A stretch of DNA of 64,000 nt from Rhodothalassium salexigens DSM 2132 (GCF_004341375.1 NZ_SLXO01000002.1:186001-250000), one strand, 5' to 3'. Shown: positions 8,232 through 17,598, counted from the stretch's first letter. Notes: a model not told the origin generated them from the sequence alone. Numbers and translations: made by a program.

Positions 8232-10568
8232 TCAGGCGGGTTCGGCGGCTTCGGCGTCCGACGTATCGGCCGCCTTGCCACCCTTGGGCGGCGCCGGCGT
8301 GATCTCGAAGGCGATGGCGCCATCTTCCACCTTGACCACCACCTCGCCGCCGCGCTGCAATTTGCCGAACAACAGTTCGTCGGCCAGCGGCTTCTTGATG
8401 GTCTCCTGGATTACCCGACCGAGCGGCCGCGCACCGTAGAGCCGGTCATAGCCGCGCTCGGCCAGCCATGCCTTGGCGTCCTCGGTGAGCGAGATATGGA
8501 CGTTGCGTTCGGCCAGTTGCACCTCAAGCTCCAGCACGAACTTCTCGGCCACCCGCTCGACCACCTCGGGCGGCAGATAATCGAACGGCACCACCGCATC
8601 GAGACGATTGCGGAATTCCGGGCTGAAGGTGCGCTTGATCGCCTCTTCGTCCTCGCCCTGGCGCGCCTCGCGGCCGAAACCGATGGCCGACTTGGCCATC
8701 TCCGCCGCGCCGGCATTGGTGGTCATGATGATCACCACATTGCGGAAATCGATCTTCTTGCCGTTGTGGTCGGTGAGCGTGCCATTGTCCATCACCTGCA
8801 ACAGGATGTTGAACAGGTCCGGGTGAGCCTTCTCGATCTCGTCGAGCAACAGCACGCAGTGCGGGTTCTGGTCGACCGCATCGGTCAGCAGCCCGCCCTG
8901 GTCGAAGCCCACATAGCCCGGCGGCGCGCCGATCAGCCGCGACACCGAATGGCGTTCCATATATTCCGACATGTCGAAGCGGGTCAGTTCGACCCCCAGC
9001 AGATTGGCCAATTGCCGCGCCACCTCGGTCTTGCCGACGCCGGTGGGACCGGAGAACAGGTAGGAACCGATCGGCTTATTGGGTTCGCGCAGGCCCGCGC
9101 GCGCCAGCTTGATGGCGGCGGACAGCGCCTCGATGGCCTTTTCCTGCCCGAACACCACCCGCTTGAGATCCTGGTCGAGCGACGCCATGACCCGCGCGTC
9201 GTCGCGGCTGACCGTCTTGGGCGGGATGCGCGCGATCTTGGAGACCACCGCTTCCACGTCCTTGACGCCGATCTGCTTGCGCCGCTTCGACGGCGCGACC
9301 AGCATCTGCGCCGCGCCGGTCTCGTCGATCACGTCGATGGCCTTGTCGGGCAGCTTGCGGTCGGTGATATAGCGCGCCGACAATTCCACCGCCGCCTTGA
9401 TGGCGTCCTGGGTGTAGCGCACCTGGTGGTGCTTCTCGAAATAGGGCTTGAGCCCCTGGAGGATCTTGACCGCGTCGCCGGTCGCCGGCTCGTTGACGTC
9501 GATCTTCTGGAACCGCCGCAGCAGCGCCCGGTCGCGCTCGAAATGGCTGCGGAATTCCTTGTAGGTGGTCGACCCGATGCAGCGGATGGTGCCGTTGGAC
9601 AGCGCCGGCTTGAGCAGGTTCGACGCGTCCATGGCGCCGCCCGAGGTGGCGCCGGCGCCGATCACCGTGTGGATCTCGTCGATGAACAGGATCGCGCCGT
9701 CGGTCTCTTCGAGTTCCTTGACGATCGCCTTCAAGCGTTCCTCGAAATCGCCGCGATAGCGCGTGCCGGCCAGCAATGCGCCCATGTCGAGCGCGAAGAT
9801 GGTCGCGTCTTCCAGCACCGGCGGCACTTCCTTGTTGACCACCTTGCGCGCCAGACCTTCCGCGATGGCGGTCTTGCCGACACCGGGATCGCCGACGAAC
9901 AAGGGGTTGTTCTTCGACCGGCGGCACAGGATCTGGATCGTCCGTTCGACCTCCGAATCGCGGCCGATCAGCGGGTCGATCTTACCCGCACTCGCCTTTT
10001 CGTTGAGGTTGACGCAATAGGCTTCGAGCGCGCTGTCGCCCTTCTTGGCGCTTTGCTCGGCACGGCTGGCCTGTTCGGCCTCCTCCTCGTCGGCGCCGCG
10101 CACGGTGCGCCGCTCGCTGTTCTGGGGCGACTTGGCGATGCCGTGGCTGATATAGCTGACCGCGTCGAGACGGGTCATGTCCTGTTGTTGCAGGAAATAG
10201 ACGGCATGGCTTTCACGCTCGGAAAACAGCGCCACCAGCACGTTGGCGCCGGTCATTTCCTCGCGCCCCGAGCTTTGCACATGCAGGATCGCGCGCTGCA
10301 CGACCCGCTGGAAACCGGCGGTCGGCGTCGCCTCGACGGAGTCGTCCTCGACCTGGAGGTTCTGCAACTCCTCGTCGAGATAGCCGATCAGGTTATGGCG
10401 CAGCCGCGCGATGTCCACATTGCAGGCCTTGAGCACGGCGACGGCGTCGCGATCCTCCAGAAGGCCCAGCAGAAGGTGCTCCAACGTCGCATACTCATGT
10501 TTACGCGCATTGGCCTCGGCGAGCGCCCGGTGCAGCGTCTGTTCGAGATGAGGCGAAAAACTGGGCAC
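8232..10568 (-). CDS. clpA: ATP-dependent Clp protease ATP-binding subunit ClpA
   Basis: The 778-residue AAA+ unfoldase feeds substrates to ClpP. The order is an N-terminal Clp-repeat domain (residues 1-145, the ClpS docking platform), a first AAA module with GDPGVGKTAIAEG near 220, and a second with GPTGVGKTEVAR near 500. Walker B and sensor regions follow each module. The IGF-type loop that binds ClpP is visible as SAIGFGRE near residue 620. The start is a GTG with AAGGA eight bases upstream. clpS lies 51 bases upstream on the same strand, the usual clpS-clpA order. The C-terminal tail is Ala/Glu rich. A terminator follows. Confidence 0.97.
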   Translation of the reverse strand: MPSFSPHLEQTLHRALAEANARKHEYATLEHLLLGLLEDRDAVAVLKACNVDIARLRHNLIGYLDEELQNLQVEDDSVEATPTAGFQRVVQRAILHVQSSGREEMTGANVLVALFSERESHAVYFLQQQDMTRLDAVSYISHGIAKSPQNSERRTVRGADEEEAEQASRAEQSAKKGDSALEAYCVNLNEKASAGKIDPLIGRDSEVERTIQILCRRSKNNPLFVGDPGVGKTAIAEGLARKVVNKEVPPVLEDATIFALDMGALLAGTRYRGDFEERLKAIVKELEETDGAILFIDEIHTVIGAGATSGGAMDASNLLKPALSNGTIRCIGSTTYKEFRSHFERDRALLRRFQKIDVNEPATGDAVKILQGLKPYFEKHHQVRYTQDAIKAAVELSARYITDRKLPDKAIDVIDETGAAQMLVAPSKRRKQIGVKDVEAVVSKIARIPPKTVSRDDARVMASLDQDLKRVVFGQEKAIEALSAAIKLARAGLREPNKPIGSYLFSGPTGVGKTEVARQLANLLGVELTRFDMSEYMERHSVSRLIGAPPGYVGFDQGGLLTDAVDQNPHCVLLLDEIEKAHPDLFNILLQVMDNGTLTDHNGKKIDFRNVVIIMTTNAGAAEMAKSAIGFGREARQGEDEEAIKRTFSPEFRNRLDAVVPFDYLPPEVVERVAEKFVLELEVQLAERNVHISLTEDAKAWLAERGYDRLYGARPLGRVIQETIKKPLADELLFGKLQRGGEVVVKVEDGAIAFEITPAPPKGGKAADTSDAEAAEPA

Positions 10569-10619
10569 GAGGTCGTCCTTTCTGTCGGAGCGGAATCATC
10601 CCTATTGTGGGGATCAGCG

Positions 10620-11006
10620 CTACTCCTTTTCAAGGGTACACTGGAGCGGGTGTTGATGTTGCCGGGCATAGTCTAACACCCGGTTTACCTTCGTTTCGGC
10701 TACCTCATAGGTAAACACGCCACACACACCGACGCCGCGCTGGTGCACCTGGAGCATGACACGCGTGGCCTGCTCGGTCGACATGCGGAAGAACTTCTTG
10801 AGCACGTGAACGACGAATTCCATCGGTGTGTAATCGTCGTTGAGCAACAGCACCTTGTACATGGACGGCTTCTTGGTTTCGGTCCGGGGTTTGGTCAGCA
10901 CGCCCGTGCCGCTACCGCTGCCGTCCTTGCCTCCGGTGTCGTCGCCGTCTTCATCCGACAGCACCCAGCGCTGCACCGTCTCAGCCTCCTCGCATGTCCG
11001 GGTCAT
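10620..11006 (-). CDS. clpS: ATP-dependent Clp protease adaptor ClpS
   Basis: The 128-residue adaptor delivers N-end-rule substrates to ClpA. The core begins at [15 protein letters not shown], the strand and NDD turn that form the N-degron pocket. It continues through [17 protein letters not shown] and ends with [15 protein letters not shown], the ClpA-binding surface. About 45 residues before the core are acidic and glycine-rich and probably disordered, as in other ClpS. The ATG at 11006 has GGAG at a suitable distance and is preferred to the much longer open frame. It precedes clpA on the same strand, so the two are probably transcribed together. Confidence 0.95.
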   Translation of the reverse strand: MTRTCEEAETVQRWVLSDEDGDDTGGKDGSGSGTGVLTKPRTETKKPSMYKVLLLNDDYTPMEFVVHVLKKFFRMSTEQATRVMLQVHQRGVGVCGVFTYEVAETKVNRVLDYARQHQHPLQCTLEKE

Positions 11007-11350
11007 GGTTCCACTCCGATACCTTCGGGGTGTTGCGAGCCATCCGCGGCGGCATCCCGCCGCACCGCACCGACCCGCGGGTCCACCGGTCGCATCCCGA
11101 CCGGCTCCACAGGACGGTTGCGACTCCGTCGCCTCCCCGATGGCCGTTTGTCTTATCGGCGGCCCGGGCGATCGCCGGTTGCGCCCGATCCACCGCCTGA
11201 CGGGCCGCCACCCCACCGCGGTGGGGTCTTGCCACTCGCCACCAGTATTGCCACGAACCCCGCCGGAACGCAAAGGGGAGCGCGCCCGGGGTGCGCCAGC
11301 GCCGCAGCCCGGGCCGCCATGTCGCGGCAATCGATACGCGCCCCCTTGGG
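11007..11350. other. Intergenic region between the phasin gene and clpS
   Basis: No gene is supported in these 344 bases, which must hold the clpS promoter and the end of the phasin transcript. The only structure I see is a loopless 16-base palindrome, CCCCACCGCGGTGGGG, at 11211-11226. It has no T-tract on the minus strand, so it is a weak terminator candidate and could equally be a binding site. Confidence 0.5.
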
Positions 11351-12583
11351 TCAGCGTGCGCGCTTGTGGTCGCCGTCGGTCGGGGGCGTCCCCAGGGGCG
11401 CCATCATCGCCGACACCACTTGCAGCGCCGTTTGCGACCAGGCGGTCATGTCCTTGGCAAATGAGTCGACATGGGCGCGCATGAAGTCCTGATTGGCCTC
11501 GAAAAACTGTTGCGGGTCCTGGGCCGAGGTCCAGGTCGCCAGCAACTCGCGCGTCTCGCTCATATGCCGTTCCATGATGGCGATGACCGCCTTGTTCCAG
11601 GTGTTCAGGCTATCGACCGCCGCCGTCGACACCGACAGCGCCTGATCGATCTGGAGCCGGCCGGTATCCGACCATTGGTCGACCATGGTCAGCGCGTCGT
11701 CGACGGTCTGGCGCGCAACGGTCATCGAGGCCTCGAACTGCTTGACCGTGGCATCGGGCACCATGGCGAGCATCCAGCCGGGCGACGCGACGTCGGTGCC
11801 GGCCGACGACTGCGCCGTCGCTGACCGCGATGCCGCAGCCGATTTGGCGGTCGCACCGGATGCGGCGGGCATCGGCGTTGGCGCCGGCGGCAGGGGCTCG
11901 GTGCTCTCCACCGCCGCCACGGGCGATCGCTTGGGCGCCGCAGCGGCCGTCTCGCCCGCGGTCTTGGCCGACCCGGACCGAACCGGCGCGGCCTTCCAAG
12001 ACCCGGATTTCGCCGGCCCGGACTGCACCGCCCGGGCGTCATCCCGCACGCCCTGGCCACCCCTGGCCTGGCCCTCAGACGCTTGGCGCTCAGGGGTCTG
12101 AGATTTGGCGGGCTGGGCTTTGGCGGGCTGACCACCGGCACGTTTTGCCGCCGGCGTCGCACCGGTCGCACCGGTCGCACCGGTCGCACCGGTCGTACCG
12201 GTCGCGCCGGTCGGGGCGGGGCCGGCCTGATCCTTGCGGGCGGCGGCCGGTTTGGCGGGCGTCTGGCCGCGCGCATCGGCCGGCGTCGACCGGCTCGTCG
12301 CGCGCGTCGTCTCGGTAGCCACCTTCGACGCGCCGCCCGAGGGCGCCGTCGATGGCGACGCCGGCTTGGTCGCCTTGGCCTGTGGTGCCTTGCCAGGCGC
12401 TTTGTCCGGGGCTTTGCCGACGGCCTTCCCCGGCGCCGATTGGCCGGCAGACGACGCGGCCGGACGCTGAGCCGGCTGATCACCTCGCTTGGGCGCGGTG
12501 GCTTCGGTGGCGTGCGCGGGCTTGCTCGCCCCACCCTTGGCTGTCTTGGCCGCCTTGGCCCTTGTGTCCTTCTTGTCGGTCAT
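11351..12583 (-). CDS. Phasin-domain protein with a long Lys/Ala/Pro-rich, histone-H1-like N-terminus
   Basis: The 410-residue product has two parts. Residues 1 to about 270 are low-complexity Ala, Lys, Pro, Thr and Gly with many AKA, KAP and KPA steps, like histone H1 or PhaF tails. They include a run of Gly-Ala-Thr triplets at about 124-141. Residues from about 273 to 400 are an amphipathic helical phasin domain: [16 protein letters not shown], then a helix ending in NTWNKAV and one with [19 protein letters not shown]. Phasins coat polyhydroxyalkanoate granules. A basic tail could also bind DNA and segregate granules with the nucleoid, as known for PhaF. The gene stands alone between clpS and a J-domain gene. 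The family call rests on the C-terminal helices only. Confidence 0.72.
   Translation of the reverse strand: MTDKKDTRAKAAKTAKGGASKPAHATEATAPKRGDQPAQRPAASSAGQSAPGKAVGKAPDKAPGKAPQAKATKPASPSTAPSGGASKVATETTRATSRSTPADARGQTPAKPAAARKDQAGPAPTGATGTTGATGATGATGATPAAKRAGGQPAKAQPAKSQTPERQASEGQARGGQGVRDDARAVQSGPAKSGSWKAAPVRSGSAKTAGETAAAAPKRSPVAAVESTEPLPPAPTPMPAASGATAKSAAASRSATAQSSAGTDVASPGWMLAMVPDATVKQFEASMTVARQTVDDALTMVDQWSDTGRLQIDQALSVSTAAVDSLNTWNKAVIAIMERHMSETRELLATWTSAQDPQQFFEANQDFMRAHVDSFAKDMTAWSQTALQVVSAMMAPLGTPPTDGDHKRAR
12161..12214. repeat. Nine-base tandem repeat inside the phasin gene
   Basis: Six consecutive nine-base units occur. Four are ACCGGTCGC, the fourth is ACCGGTCGT, and the sixth is degenerate (GCCGGTCGG). 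On the coding strand they encode repeated Gly-Ala-Thr. The near-identity of units suggests recent slippage expansion, so copy number may vary between strains without breaking the reading frame. Confidence 0.9.
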
Positions 12584-12758
12584 GATTGGCTCGCCTTTCC
12601 GCTCGGCACACCGGGTCTACCGGGGCCTGTGTCGCCAAGCCGTCTGTTGGTCGGGCGGCCGGTTGCCCCGACCGTCCGACGCCGCGCAATTCCGGCCGCT
12701 TCTTACCATATTGGGCGGCGCCTCACGGGTCGCAATCATTACCCGGGCCGGCGATTTT

Positions 12759-12769
12759 TTGCACTGCAA
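12759..12769. promoter_or_regulatory. Palindromic operator candidate upstream of the phasin gene
   Basis: TTGCACTGCAA is a perfect inverted repeat (TTGCA-C-TGCAA) about 175 bases upstream of the phasin start. It sits just before a possible -10 box, TAATGA, on the minus strand. TGC/GCA-rich palindromes of this kind are bound by the polyhydroxyalkanoate repressor PhaR upstream of phasin genes in other proteobacteria. The assignment to PhaR is an inference. Confidence 0.45.
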
Positions 12770-12794
12770 CAATACCAGGATGCGGGGGCCGCCG

Positions 12795-13532
12795 TCAATG
12801 TCGACCGGCGAGCAGGTAGTCCTTGGCCTGGTTGATTTTGGCGGCCAGATAGCTCGATCCGCCCTGGTCGGGGTGCAGCTTGCGGATCAACCGGCGGTGG
12901 GCGTGGCGCACCTCGTCGGCGTCGGCGTCCTCGGGCAGGCCGAGGATCGACAGCGCCTCGGCCCGGGTCATCGCCCCGCCGCCGCCCGCGCCGGCACCGG
13001 CCGCTCCGGCACCGGGCCCGGCGGCGGTGCGTTGCCGCCATGCGGCGCCGTGCTCGCGATCGAGGAAGGTCTCCAACAGCCGGGCGGACTCGCCATGGGC
13101 GCGCGCCAGGTCTTCGTACAAGGCGATCAGGTCGTCGAGGCTGAGGTCGCCGAGGTCGCGGCCGGCGAATGCCCCCTGCTTGACCCGCCCCGACAGCGCG
13201 CCCGAGCGCCGGTCGAGGGTCATGTCGAGCCACGGCGTCGACACGGTGGCGGGGCCCGCCGCCCCGCTGCCCGGCCCGCCGCCAAGCAGGTTGCGTGCGA
13301 TCCATCGCACCACCCAGCGCTGCCGCCACATGCCGGCCAGCGCCGACAACAGCAGCGGCAAGGCGGTGGTCAGCCGGCCGGTGACGAACATGACGATGCC
13401 GACGATCAGCACCGCGCTCAGGATCAGGATCATCAGCACATAGGCGAGCTGCCGGCGTGGCGCGTTGGCCAGCCAGGACAACAGGACATAGGCGATCAAC
13501 AGCGCCAAAACGGCACCGGCCATGAAGAGCAT
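12795..13532 (-). CDS. Membrane-anchored J-domain (DnaJ-like) protein
   Basis: The 245-residue protein has two hydrophobic segments at residues 2-18 and about 29-52, a middle region, and a C-terminal J domain over the last 58 residues. The J domain shows LSILGLPEDADADEV and the diagnostic HPD in RKLHPDQGG, so it should stimulate an Hsp70 partner at the membrane. Topology and length match bacterial TIM14-like proteins rather than DnaJ itself; the zinc-finger and substrate domains are absent. It starts four bases after the stop of the VWA gene and is probably co-transcribed with it. The client is unknown. Confidence 0.85.
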   Translation of the reverse strand: MLFMAGAVLALLIAYVLLSWLANAPRRQLAYVLMILILSAVLIVGIVMFVTGRLTTALPLLLSALAGMWRQRWVVRWIARNLLGGGPGSGAAGPATVSTPWLDMTLDRRSGALSGRVKQGAFAGRDLGDLSLDDLIALYEDLARAHGESARLLETFLDREHGAAWRQRTAAGPGAGAAGAGAGGGGAMTRAEALSILGLPEDADADEVRHAHRRLIRKLHPDQGGSSYLAAKINQAKDYLLAGRH

Positions 13533-13536
13533 CACG

Positions 13537-14328
13537 TCACCGTATCTGTTCGAGAAGCTTGACCGCATCGGCGCCATAGCCGCCGGCCCGGTCGGACAGG
13601 GCGGTGACGCCGCCGGCGGCATAGACCGCCGCCGCGCGCAACAGGCTGCGCAACTGCGCCGGGCTCGACGGGTCGAAGGGCGCATAACCGCCGCCGGTCA
13701 AGCGCGCCAGTTCGCGGAACACCTGGCCGGCCAGCGGATTGCCGCCCTCGTGGAACATGAACAAGGGCGTGCCGCGCGCCGCCAGCCGCGCCGCTTTGGC
13801 GCACAGCCGGTCGGGGTCTTCCTCGCAGCAGTCGCCCACATAGACCACCGCGTCCACCGGCGCGTCGCGCGCCTCGCGGTCGACCCGGTCGAGCACCCGG
13901 CCGATCTGGGTCGGCCCGCCCCGGACCGCCACCCGGGTCATCCAGGCGCTGAGCGTGGCGCCATCGGCGGCCCAGCGGCTCGCCTTGCACTCGCCCATGC
14001 CACGAAAGAAGATCAGCTTGACGTCGAGCCCGCCGATGGCGTCGGTCTCGGCGAACAGGTCGCCCTGGATCTGGCACGCCCGGTCCCAGGTGGGCTGGCG
14101 GCTCATGGTGGCGTCGAGCGCGAACACCAGCCGGCCGCGCCGGTCGCGCCCGGCGCCCCGGCCGCTGCGGCGCGCCGGCGTCGCCGCCACCTGCGCCAGA
14201 AACGCATCGACCGCCCCCTGCTCCGGCGCCGGATTGGGCATCGGATCGGGCGCCTGGTCGGGCGCCTGATCGGGCGGCGGCGCGGCGGCGGACGCGGGCC
14301 GCCGGTTTTTGTCGGGTCGATCGGTCAT
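13537..14328 (-). CDS. VWA-like domain protein
   Basis: This 263-residue protein has about 50 N-terminal residues rich in Pro, Asp and Gln, then a von Willebrand A-like fold. LVFALDATMSRQPTWD resembles the first MIDAS strand, with Asp and Ser in a DxTxS arrangement rather than the canonical DxSxS. VVYVGDCCEED is a later strand with acidic residues. No signal peptide is seen, so it is probably cytoplasmic. It sits between mipZ and the J-domain gene on the same strand. The ATG at 14328 has AGGA directly upstream and is preferred to earlier in-frame ATGs. Its role is unknown; metal-dependent protein binding is typical of the fold. Confidence 0.72.
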   Translation of the reverse strand: MTDRPDKNRRPASAAAPPPDQAPDQAPDPMPNPAPEQGAVDAFLAQVAATPARRSGRGAGRDRRGRLVFALDATMSRQPTWDRACQIQGDLFAETDAIGGLDVKLIFFRGMGECKASRWAADGATLSAWMTRVAVRGGPTQIGRVLDRVDREARDAPVDAVVYVGDCCEEDPDRLCAKAARLAARGTPLFMFHEGGNPLAGQVFRELARLTGGGYAPFDPSSPAQLRSLLRAAAVYAAGGVTALSDRAGGYGADAVKLLEQIR

Positions 14329-14412
14329 GGTCCTAGACATGGCAGCCCGGCCCCGCCCTGCCAAGCGCGGCGCATGGTCCAAGGGGGGCCGGCGCAGGCC
14401 TCGGCGCGGCGC

Positions 14413-15309
14413 TCAGCCGGCGAACATCCGACGGCCGGTGCCGGCGCTGGCGGACGGCGCCCCGGGCACGCCGGTGCCGCTGGTGGCCTTTTCGGCGCTC
14501 AACACCGCCTCGACCAGGCGGCGCACCTCGGCGCGCGCGCTGACCAGGCTCATGGAATTGCGCAAGCCGCCGACGATGCCGCTGTCGGACAGGTCCATCA
14601 GCGTCAAGCCCTTCAAGAACAATTCCCGGAACACCACCCGCTCGGACAGGCCCGGCACATGGCGAAAGCCGATGCGCTTGGCCAGCAGATCCATCACTTC
14701 CTGAATGCGCGCCTTGTTGCGCGAACGCTGCACCGGCATGCGGTTGCGCAGCACCAGCCAGTCGATCTGGCCGCCGTCGGCGACCGCGCGCCACTTGCGC
14801 GCCTCCCACACCATTTCGGCATAGAGGCTCGGCGCCTTGACCTTGTAGGTGTCGGAATCGATGCGCGCGAACAGGTCCAGGTCGACGAAACTGTCGTTCA
14901 CCGGGGTGATCAACGTGTCGGCATGGGCGTGGGCGTAGCGCGCCAGATAGGTGTCGCTGCCCGGGCAGTCGATCATGATCGTGTCATGCTCGGCGGCCAG
15001 GGTTTCGAGCGCGTCGGTAAAGCGCTTGCGCTCGTCGCGCTTGGCGTCCTGGGTGGTTTCTTCCTCCGAGCGCTCGACGGTGATGATCGGCGGCTGGACC
15101 AGCGACAAGCCCTGGTCCTTGCAATGGGCGGCCCGGTTCTCCAGATAGCGGGTCAGGCTGCGCTGGCGACCGTCCAGGTCGATGGCCGCGACCCGGCGGC
15201 CACGTTGGGCCAGACTGATGAGGACATGCATGGCCGAGGTCGATTTGCCCGACCCGCCCTTTTCGTTGCCGATGACGATAATCCAGGGCCTTGCCGCTTG
15301 TTCGGTCAC
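14413..15309 (-). CDS. mipZ: Division-plane positioning ATPase MipZ
   Basis: The 298-residue P-loop ATPase belongs to the ParA/MinD superfamily. The deviant Walker A, GNEKGGSGKST, is at about 14-24. Family features of MipZ follow: IDLDGRQRSLTRYLENR, TPVNDSFVDLDL, MVWEARKWRA, DWLVLRNRM and ERVVFRELFLKGLTLMDL. In Caulobacter this protein forms a bipolar gradient through ParB and blocks FtsZ assembly near the poles, so it takes the place of MinCD. The start is GTG with AAGGGGAA upstream. A TTGACA at 15359-15364 on this strand may be its -35 box, with no good -10. Its presence is strong evidence for an alphaproteobacterium. Confidence 0.95.
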   Translation of the reverse strand: MTEQAARPWIIVIGNEKGGSGKSTSAMHVLISLAQRGRRVAAIDLDGRQRSLTRYLENRAAHCKDQGLSLVQPPIITVERSEEETTQDAKRDERKRFTDALETLAAEHDTIMIDCPGSDTYLARYAHAHADTLITPVNDSFVDLDLFARIDSDTYKVKAPSLYAEMVWEARKWRAVADGGQIDWLVLRNRMPVQRSRNKARIQEVMDLLAKRIGFRHVPGLSERVVFRELFLKGLTLMDLSDSGIVGGLRNSMSLVSARAEVRRLVEAVLSAEKATSGTGVPGAPSASAGTGRRMFAG

Positions 15310-15435
15310 ACTCGTTCCCCTTAACAGCCCCGAGATGTTGCCGGCGCCGCCCTTGTTTTGTCAATATCTGCCCTCAAGTCTGCGGGCGTGCCTATGGGTT
15401 TGACAGCGACCCGACAAATCACGAGAACACCGCCC

Positions 15436-16374
15436 ATGCAAACACGAACTCTCCTTGTGCTTTCAACCTGTGCCGTTCTTCTGATCACGGGGCTGGTTTT
15501 TTTACGCGGCGGCAACGGCAGCGTCCCGCCCGGCAGCCGCCCGCAGGTGGTCGATTACGGTGCCCATAACGCGCCGCCCCCGGCCGATCTGGCGCCCCAG
15601 GCGATCCTCGGCACGACGCTGGCGGCGGTGCGCGACGGCGAGCCGGTGCCACGGCGTTTCTACCGTGGCTTTCCCACGGGGCTGAAGGCCATTCCCGCCG
15701 GCGAGGCGCGCAAGCGGCGCTTCTACGCGGTCATGCTGCCGCTGGTCCTGCGCGCCAACGAAATCGTCAACGCCCAGCGCGCCCGCATGATCGCCCTGGT
15801 CGATGACCTCGACGCCGACAAGCCGCTGCCCGAGCCCGACCGCGCTTGGCTGGTGCAGACCTACAATCGGCTGATGCCGGAGCGCGAACGCGTCGACGAC
15901 GTGGCCGGGATCGACCGCGCGGCGTTCAAGCGCCGGCTGGCGCCGGTGCCGGTGTCGCTGGCGCTCACCCAGGCGGCGACCGAAAGCGCTTGGGGTACGT
16001 CGCGGTTCGCCCGCCAGGGCAATGCGGCGTTCGGCGTCTGGACCTGGAACGAGACCCATGACGGCATCGTGCCGCAAGAGCGCGCCGAGGGCGCCAACCA
16101 TCGTGTGCGCGCCTATGACTATCTGATCGATTCGGTGCTCGACTATATCCTGACGCTGAACAAGGGCGGTGCCTATGCCGAGTTTCGCCGCCTGCGCGCC
16201 GAGCAGATGGCCACGGGCGGTCCGCTCGACGGCCATGCGCTGGCCGGCACGCTGATCAACTATTCCGAGCGGCGCGAGGCTTATGTGGACGAATTGCAGC
16301 AGATGATCCGCGGTAACGCGTTGGAGGTGTTCGACCGCGCCGCGCTTGCGCCGCCCGCGGCCGCAACGTCTTGA
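15436..16374 (+). CDS. Bax-like glucosaminidase-domain protein
   Basis: The 312-residue protein has an N-terminal membrane anchor (about residues 5-23) and a C-terminal glucosaminidase-type domain. The motif LALTQAATESAWGTSRFARQ is the catalytic-glutamate region of that peptidoglycan hydrolase superfamily, followed by GNAAFGVWTW. LINYSERREAYVDEL is near the end. This is the organisation of the E. coli Bax protein and its relatives, believed to cleave peptidoglycan on the periplasmic side. It is transcribed divergently from mipZ across a 126-base gap. The start at 15436 is chosen because the signal anchor begins there; upstream in-frame codons encode nothing hydrophobic. Confidence 0.85.
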   Translation: MQTRTLLVLSTCAVLLITGLVFLRGGNGSVPPGSRPQVVDYGAHNAPPPADLAPQAILGTTLAAVRDGEPVPRRFYRGFPTGLKAIPAGEARKRRFYAVMLPLVLRANEIVNAQRARMIALVDDLDADKPLPEPDRAWLVQTYNRLMPERERVDDVAGIDRAAFKRRLAPVPVSLALTQAATESAWGTSRFARQGNAAFGVWTWNETHDGIVPQERAEGANHRVRAYDYLIDSVLDYILTLNKGGAYAEFRRLRAEQMATGGPLDGHALAGTLINYSERREAYVDELQQMIRGNALEVFDRAALAPPAAATS

Positions 16375-16532
16375 CCGGCCCGTTCCGACCGGCCTGTCCT
16401 CGCCCCGCCTCGTCTCGCCCGTCTCGCCCCGCTTGTCTTGACCGCTTCGCTCTGGCCCCATCGGGGGGCCGACCCCGCGCCGCCCCTCCGGTGGCGCCCA
16501 TCACCGGACCCGCTGCCCATGACCCGCCGCCC

Positions 16533-17417
16533 ATGACCGAGACCGCCGCTTCCCCGACCTTTGCCGAGCCGATGCGCACCGTCGCCGACCTGCGCGGCCC
16601 CATAGCCGCCTGGCGCCGCGACGGGCTGCGGGTCGGGCTGGTCCCCACCATGGGCGCGCTGCACGACGGCCATCTGACCCTGATCCGCCATCTGGCCGGC
16701 CAGTGCGACCGGGTCGTGGTGTCGGTGTTCGTCAACCCGACCCAGTTCAACGATCCCGCCGACTTGGCCGCCTATCCGCGCCGCGAGGCCGACGATGTGG
16801 CGGCGGCGTTGGGCGCCGGCGCCGATCTGGTCTATGCGCCGACCGCCGAGGCCATGTACCCCGCCGGCTTCGCCACCACCGTGTTGGTGCACGGGCTGAC
16901 CGACCGGCTGGAAGGCGCCCACCGGCCCGGCCATTTCGACGGCGTCGCCACCGTGGTCACCAAGCTGCTGACCCAGGCAAGCCCGGACGTGGCGGCGTTC
17001 GGCGAGAAGGACTATCAGCAATTGCTGGTGATCCGCCGGTTGGCCGCCGACCTGGACCTGGGCGTCGAGATCCAGGGCGTGGCGACGGTGCGCGAAGCCG
17101 ACGGCCTGGCGCTGTCGTCGCGCAACCAGCATCTCAGCGCCGCCGCGCGCGCCACCGCCGCGCAGCTCTACCAGGCGCTGGCCCAAGGCGCCGAGCGCGC
17201 GGCCGCCGGCGAAGCGGCCCTGGTGGTCGCCACCGACGTGGAGGCGGCGCTGCTCGACGCCGGTTTCGACGGCGTCGACTATGTGACCCTGGCCGACGCC
17301 GAGACGCTCGACCCGATGGTCCGGCTCGGCGACCGACCGGGGCGCCTGCTCGCCGCCGCCCGGCTCAACGGCGTGCGCCTGATCGACAATCTGCCGGTCG
17401 TTCGCGCCGGCACCTGA
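16533..17417 (+). CDS. panC: Pantothenate synthetase
   Basis: The 294-residue enzyme joins pantoate and beta-alanine with ATP, the last step to vitamin B5. Diagnostic motifs are VPTMGALHDGHLTLI (the HxGH nucleotide site), SVFVNPTQF, the KSKS-like loop region AFGEKDYQQL, and LALSSRNQHL. The length is normal. No ribosome-binding site is obvious at the ATG at 16533, but the open frame upstream is low-complexity and unconserved. panB is not adjacent in the window. The coaD product, also encoded here, acts later in the same coenzyme A pathway. Confidence 0.96.
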   Translation: MTETAASPTFAEPMRTVADLRGPIAAWRRDGLRVGLVPTMGALHDGHLTLIRHLAGQCDRVVVSVFVNPTQFNDPADLAAYPRREADDVAAALGAGADLVYAPTAEAMYPAGFATTVLVHGLTDRLEGAHRPGHFDGVATVVTKLLTQASPDVAAFGEKDYQQLLVIRRLAADLDLGVEIQGVATVREADGLALSSRNQHLSAAARATAAQLYQALAQGAERAAAGEAALVVATDVEAALLDAGFDGVDYVTLADAETLDPMVRLGDRPGRLLAAARLNGVRLIDNLPVVRAGT

Positions 17418-17598
17418 CCGACCGCCGCCAACCCGGCGATCGATGGTCGGCCTTGCACCGGCTTGATCCGTCTGCGGACATGGTCCACAAGGTTTGCCAC
17501 CGGGGTCGGGCCGGGTTGTGCAGCAACCCAGGACGACCCCGGGTCTGGTTCATCCCGCCGGCGGCCCGTGCGGCCCCGGCCTGCCCCGGAGCCAATCC

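Noticed and set aside
7968-10676. A 902-codon plus-strand open frame
   Set aside because: It lies opposite clpA, has no ribosome site and its composition is that of the reverse complement of an alanine/glutamate-rich gene.
11211-11226. Terminator at the loopless palindrome CCCCACCGCGGTGGGG
   Set aside because: There is no loop and no T-tract, so it cannot be called as a terminator.
12161-12214. Possible CRISPR array
   Set aside because: Units are nine bases with no spacers; this is a coding tandem repeat.
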